Assembly (NCBI RefSeq): GCF_963693435.1
Contig: NZ_OY856306.1
Span: forward strand, 682,001 to 746,000
Source of the DNA: Pasteurella atlantica
Lineage (GTDB): Bacteria; Pseudomonadota; Gammaproteobacteria; Enterobacterales; Pasteurellaceae
Length of the DNA stretch: 64,000 nucleotides
Direction of reading: 5' to 3'
How positions within the stretch are numbered: position 1 is the stretch's first letter; each line of letters starts with the position of its first letter. The notes under the pieces are model-generated. The model searched no databases. It saw only the letters and a program-made list of their open reading frames with translations, and was not told where the DNA came from. Of this stretch, positions 60,892-64,000 are shown piece after piece. A program made the translations under genes and the position numbers.

Positions 60892-63171
60892 ATGAATAGT
60901 AAATTACGTCAAGCTGCTCTTGATTTTCACGAATTTCCAATTCCTGGGAAAATTGAAGTTACTCCAACTAAATCCCTTGCAACTCAACGAGATCTCGCTC
61001 TTGCTTACTCACCGGGTGTAGCTGAGCCTTGTTTAGAAATTGAAAAAGATCCTTTAACAGCCTATAAATATACGGCGAAAGGTAATTTAGTTGCGGTAAT
61101 TTCTAATGGTACGGCTGTTTTAGGTTTAGGAAATATCGGTGCGTTAGCGGGTAAACCAGTAATGGAAGGTAAAGGCGTACTATTCAAAAAATTTGCGGGT
61201 ATTGATGTTTTTGATATTGAAGTCGCAGAAAAAGATCCTGAAAAATTTGTCGAAATTGTTGCTGCATTAGAGCCAACCTTTGGTGGTATCAACCTTGAAG
61301 ATATTAAAGCACCAGAATGTTTTTATATTGAGCAAAAATTGCGTGAGCGTTTGAATATTCCTGTATTCCACGATGACCAACACGGTACAGCCATTATCAG
61401 TGCCGCAGCGGTTATCAATGCGTTGCGTATTGTAGATAAAAAAATTGATGAAGTGCGTTTAGTGGCTTCTGGTGCTGGTGCGGCGTCGATTGCTTGTTTA
61501 AATCTACTCGTTTCATTAGGTATGAAACGTGAAAATATTACCGTTTGTGATTCAAAAGGGGTGATTTATAAAGATCGTGATGATCGTATGGATGAAACGA
61601 AGAAATCGTATGCGATTGACGATAATGGTTGGCGAACATTGGCAGACGCCATTCCAAATGCGGATGTGTTTTTAGGCTGTTCAGCAGCAGGGGCATTAAA
61701 ACCTGAAATGGTTAAACAAATGGCGGCACATCCACTTATTCTCGCTCTTGCTAACCCAGATCCTGAAATTACGCCACCAGAAGCTAAAGCGGTGCGTCCT
61801 GATGCGATAGTGTGTACAGGTCGTTCGGATTATCCAAACCAAGTAAATAACGTGCTTTGTTTCCCATTCATTTTCCGTGGGGCATTAGATGTGGGTGCAA
61901 CCGCAATTAATGAAGAAATGAAACGTGCAGCAGTTTATGCGATTGCAGATTTAGCCCTTGCAGAACAAAGCGACGTGGTCGCTTCTGCTTATGGTGATGA
62001 AGCGGCGACTTTTGGGGCTGATTATGTTATTCCTCGTCCATTTGATCCTCGTTTAATTACTCGTATTGCACCTGCTGTGGCGAAAGCCGCAATGGATTCA
62101 GGCGTAGCAACCCGTCCTATTCAAGATTGGGAAGCTTATAAAGAGAAATTATCTCAATTTGTGTATAAAACGAATCTCTTTATGAAACCCATTTTCAATC
62201 AAGCAAAAGCGAATAAAAAACGCATTATTTTAGCGGAAGGAGAAGAAAATAAAGCCTTACAAGCAACTCAAGAAATTGTATCTATGGGGCTTGCTTATCC
62301 AGTGTTAGTTGGTCGCCCCGCTGTTATTGAGGAAAAAATTCAAAAACTAGGTTTACACTTAGAAGTAGGTAAAGACTTTGAGTTAATTAATAATGATCAT
62401 AATCCTTATTATGAAGAATGTTGGACACATTATTATAATAAAATGAAACGTAAAGGAATTACTCAAGCTATTGCTCAGCGTGTAATGACCTCAAATACAA
62501 CGGTTATTGCTGCAACATTAGTTGATTTAGGTTATGCAGACGGTTTAGTTTGTGGCTTGTTTGGTTCATACAGTAAACACTTAACTTCAATTAAAGATGT
62601 TTTAGGCTTAAAAGAAGGTGTGAAAACCCCAGCAGCATTAAATAGTTTAGTGCTTTCATCAGGTAATGTATTCTTAACCGATACTTATGTTAATGCAAAT
62701 CCAACCGCAGAAGAACTGGCGGAAATTACCTTAATGGCAGCAGAAGAAGTCTGTCGTTTTGGTATTCAACCAAAAGTGGCGTTGCTTTCTCACTCTAACT
62801 ATGGATCATCAGATCAACTGGGGGCACCAAAAATGCGAAAAGCACTCGAGTTAGTCAATGAAGCAGATCCAAGCTTAATGATTGATGGTGAAATGCACGG
62901 CGATTTAGCACTTTCTGAAGAATTGCGTAAAGATATTATGCCTGATAGCCCATTAAAAGGATCCGCAAATTTATTAGTAATGCCAAATTTAGAAGCAGCA
63001 CGTATTAGTTATAACTTATTGAGAGGAACAACTACTGCAATCACAGTGGGACCAATCTTAATGGGAATGAATAAGTCAGCACAAATTCTAAATCCAGTAT
63101 CATCAGTACGCCGTATAATTAATATGGTGGCCTATGCTGCAGTAAAAGCACATAGTGATAGTAAAGGATAA
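60892..63171 (+). CDS. maeB: NADP-dependent malic enzyme with phosphotransacetylase-like domain
   Basis: Oxidatively decarboxylates malate to pyruvate with NADP. 759 residues (E. coli 759). Malic domain at 1-425 or so: [36 protein letters not shown] and [11 protein letters not shown] (NADP loop). A C-terminal domain (430-759) resembles phosphotransacetylase and serves acetyl-CoA control in E. coli. A terminator follows. Confidence 0.96.
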   Translation: MNSKLRQAALDFHEFPIPGKIEVTPTKSLATQRDLALAYSPGVAEPCLEIEKDPLTAYKYTAKGNLVAVISNGTAVLGLGNIGALAGKPVMEGKGVLFKKFAGIDVFDIEVAEKDPEKFVEIVAALEPTFGGINLEDIKAPECFYIEQKLRERLNIPVFHDDQHGTAIISAAAVINALRIVDKKIDEVRLVASGAGAASIACLNLLVSLGMKRENITVCDSKGVIYKDRDDRMDETKKSYAIDDNGWRTLADAIPNADVFLGCSAAGALKPEMVKQMAAHPLILALANPDPEITPPEAKAVRPDAIVCTGRSDYPNQVNNVLCFPFIFRGALDVGATAINEEMKRAAVYAIADLALAEQSDVVASAYGDEAATFGADYVIPRPFDPRLITRIAPAVAKAAMDSGVATRPIQDWEAYKEKLSQFVYKTNLFMKPIFNQAKANKKRIILAEGEENKALQATQEIVSMGLAYPVLVGRPAVIEEKIQKLGLHLEVGKDFELINNDHNPYYEECWTHYYNKMKRKGITQAIAQRVMTSNTTVIAATLVDLGYADGLVCGLFGSYSKHLTSIKDVLGLKEGVKTPAALNSLVLSSGNVFLTDTYVNANPTAEELAEITLMAAEEVCRFGIQPKVALLSHSNYGSSDQLGAPKMRKALELVNEADPSLMIDGEMHGDLALSEELRKDIMPDSPLKGSANLLVMPNLEAARISYNLLRGTTTAITVGPILMGMNKSAQILNPVSSVRRIINMVAYAAVKAHSDSKG

Positions 63172-63204
63172 TCGCAATTTAATCTAAAATATGCTAAATT
63201 AAAT

Positions 63205-63238
63205 GCCATTCTTTCATTAAATAGAATGGCGTTTTTTT
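63205..63238 (+). terminator. Terminator after maeB, abutting the crcB start codon
   Basis: GCCATTCT pairs with AGAATGGC (10-nt loop), then G and seven T's. The next base is the A of the crcB ATG. Confidence 0.88.
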
Positions 63239-63604
63239 ATGATTATTCAAGCTATCTTAGTTTCTATGGGTGCAATGTTTGGAGCGTTATCTCGCTGGCA
63301 AATAGGGGTCTGGTTACAACCTGTTTTTAATCACTTCCATTTTGGTACCTTGATTGCGAATCTTTTAGGTTGTTTTCTGATTGGCATTGCATTAGGGTTA
63401 AACTTACACGATTCTCATAAACTACTTTTTATTACTGGATTTTTAGGGAGTTTTACGACATTTTCTACTTTTTCAGCCGAAATTAGCACTAAAATTTTGG
63501 AAGATAAATGGTTGCATGCCATTAATATTTTAGGGTTACATCTAGTTTTGGGTATTATCGCAACTGTATTTGGGTTATGGATCAGTAGGGCAATAAGCGG
63601 TTAG
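63239..63604 (+). CDS. crcB: Fluoride channel CrcB/Fluc
   Basis: Dimeric small membrane channel that expels fluoride. 121 residues, four helices; GALSRWQIG, GTLIANLLGCFLIG (with the central Asn) and GFLGSFTTFSTFSAE (the Phe and Na-binding region) are diagnostic. The start codon follows directly on the T-run of the maeB terminator, so there is no Shine-Dalgarno sequence and no upstream gap; the ATG at 63266 is in frame but would cut into the first helix. No fluoride riboswitch is visible. Confidence 0.93.
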   Translation: MIIQAILVSMGAMFGALSRWQIGVWLQPVFNHFHFGTLIANLLGCFLIGIALGLNLHDSHKLLFITGFLGSFTTFSTFSAEISTKILEDKWLHAINILGLHLVLGIIATVFGLWISRAISG

Positions 63605-63626
63605 ATTTATATAAAATTTTGCAAAA
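63594..63626 (+). repeat. Uptake sequence over the crcB stop
   Basis: TAAGCGGTTAGATTT with tail AAAATTTTGCAAAATT, overlapping the last codons of crcB. Confidence 0.8.
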
Positions 63627-63729
63627 TTCTATAAAATTGCTTAACAATTTGATCTATATTCAGTAAATCTTTTAAGAAAATGCTATAATCCCAATGTTTT
63701 TATTTTTAAATTATTAAGAGGAAATCATA

Positions 63730-64000
63730 ATGTCAGTAACTAAAATGACCGATCTAGACCTTGCTGGTAAGCGTTTATTTATTCGAGCAGATTTAAATGT
63801 ACCAGTTAAAGACGGTAAAGTAACATCTGATGCACGTATCCGTGCAACACTTCCAACCTTAAAATTAGCCTTAGAAAAAGGGGCGAAAGTGATGGTAACT
63901 TCTCACTTAGGTCGTCCAACAGAAGGCGAAGTTGAAGAAAAATTCTCTTTACAACCTGTGGTTGATTATTTAAATGACGTATTAGATGTGCCTGTTCGTT
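63730..64000 (+). CDS. pgk: Phosphoglycerate kinase, N-terminal fragment
   Basis: The first 90 codons are present; the gene runs off the right edge. [20 protein letters not shown] and [20 protein letters not shown], then [10 protein letters not shown], are the substrate-binding N-terminal blocks of Pgk, which makes ATP from 1,3-bisphosphoglycerate in glycolysis. AAGAGGAAATC precedes the start. Confidence 0.96.
   Translation, partial: MSVTKMTDLDLAGKRLFIRADLNVPVKDGKVTSDARIRATLPTLKLALEKGAKVMVTSHLGRPTEGEVEEKFSLQPVVDYLNDVLDVPVR

Noticed and set aside
63172..63238. Fluoride riboswitch before crcB
   Set aside because: The gap is fully taken by the maeB terminator; the crcB-motif core was not found.

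Overview
This window reads as a chromosomal segment of a low-GC gammaproteobacterium of the family Pasteurellaceae. The gene content (ptsHI-crr, rne, tufB-type tRNA operon, DecR/CyuR, TAXI-TRAP) fits that family. The best evidence is about two dozen copies of the DNA uptake signal sequence with core ACAAGCGGT and an AT-rich tail ending in TTTGCAA. This is the form of the Actinobacillus pleuropneumoniae-type subclade, not the AAGTGCGGT form of Haemophilus influenzae. I assign no species.

Layout. 1-3836 (-): TAXI-type TRAP transporter (universal stress protein fragment, fused permease, binding protein). 4044-6614 (+): yigZ, then hslVU behind a candidate heat-shock promoter. 6742-9910: a cysteine locus with a CyuR/DecR-type Lrp regulator divergent from a PLP lyase and a CyuP-type permease. 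10044-17915 (-): DUF2254 protein, plsC, proS, serA, rpiA, glmM, slyD. 18165-18878: trmN6, then a gap with an IS630-like transposase scrap. 19407-26351: complete L-ascorbate (ula) catabolic locus in two divergent arms, with EIIC and EIIB fused. 26428-37410: rho, a small lipoprotein, thyA, rne, tRNA-Asn and tRNA-Phe, mltC, yggX, mutY, sdhE, ispH, lspA, glnB.

37646-40939 is the main accessory insertion. It holds two TbpB-barrel-like surface lipoproteins followed by a Slam outer-membrane protein, a self-contained type XI secretion (surface lipoprotein export) cassette between glnB and coaA. After it come coaA, the thrU-tyrU-glyT-thrT-tuf operon, lpxH, pflA, tRNA-Ile2(CAT), epmC, typA, a DUF805 protein, engB, rraB, thiQP without thiB, ptsHI-crr, psd, fabD, fabG, tilS, an atypical lysA, maeB, crcB and the start of pgk.

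How it fits together. Ascorbate enters and is phosphorylated through PtsI/PtsH, UlaC and UlaAB. It is then processed by UlaG, UlaD, UlaE and UlaF to D-xylulose-5-phosphate, with UlaR and a near-perfect CRP site as likely controls. RNase E and its inhibitor RraB are both present. Many gene ends are closed by hairpins, several built from paired inverted uptake sequences. The least ordinary items are the Slam cassette, the UlaA-UlaB fusion whose linker is encoded by an uptake sequence, the cysteine locus with a lyase in place of CyuA, and a LysA of a type I associate with Bacteroidetes. Most other genes are ordinary housekeeping genes.
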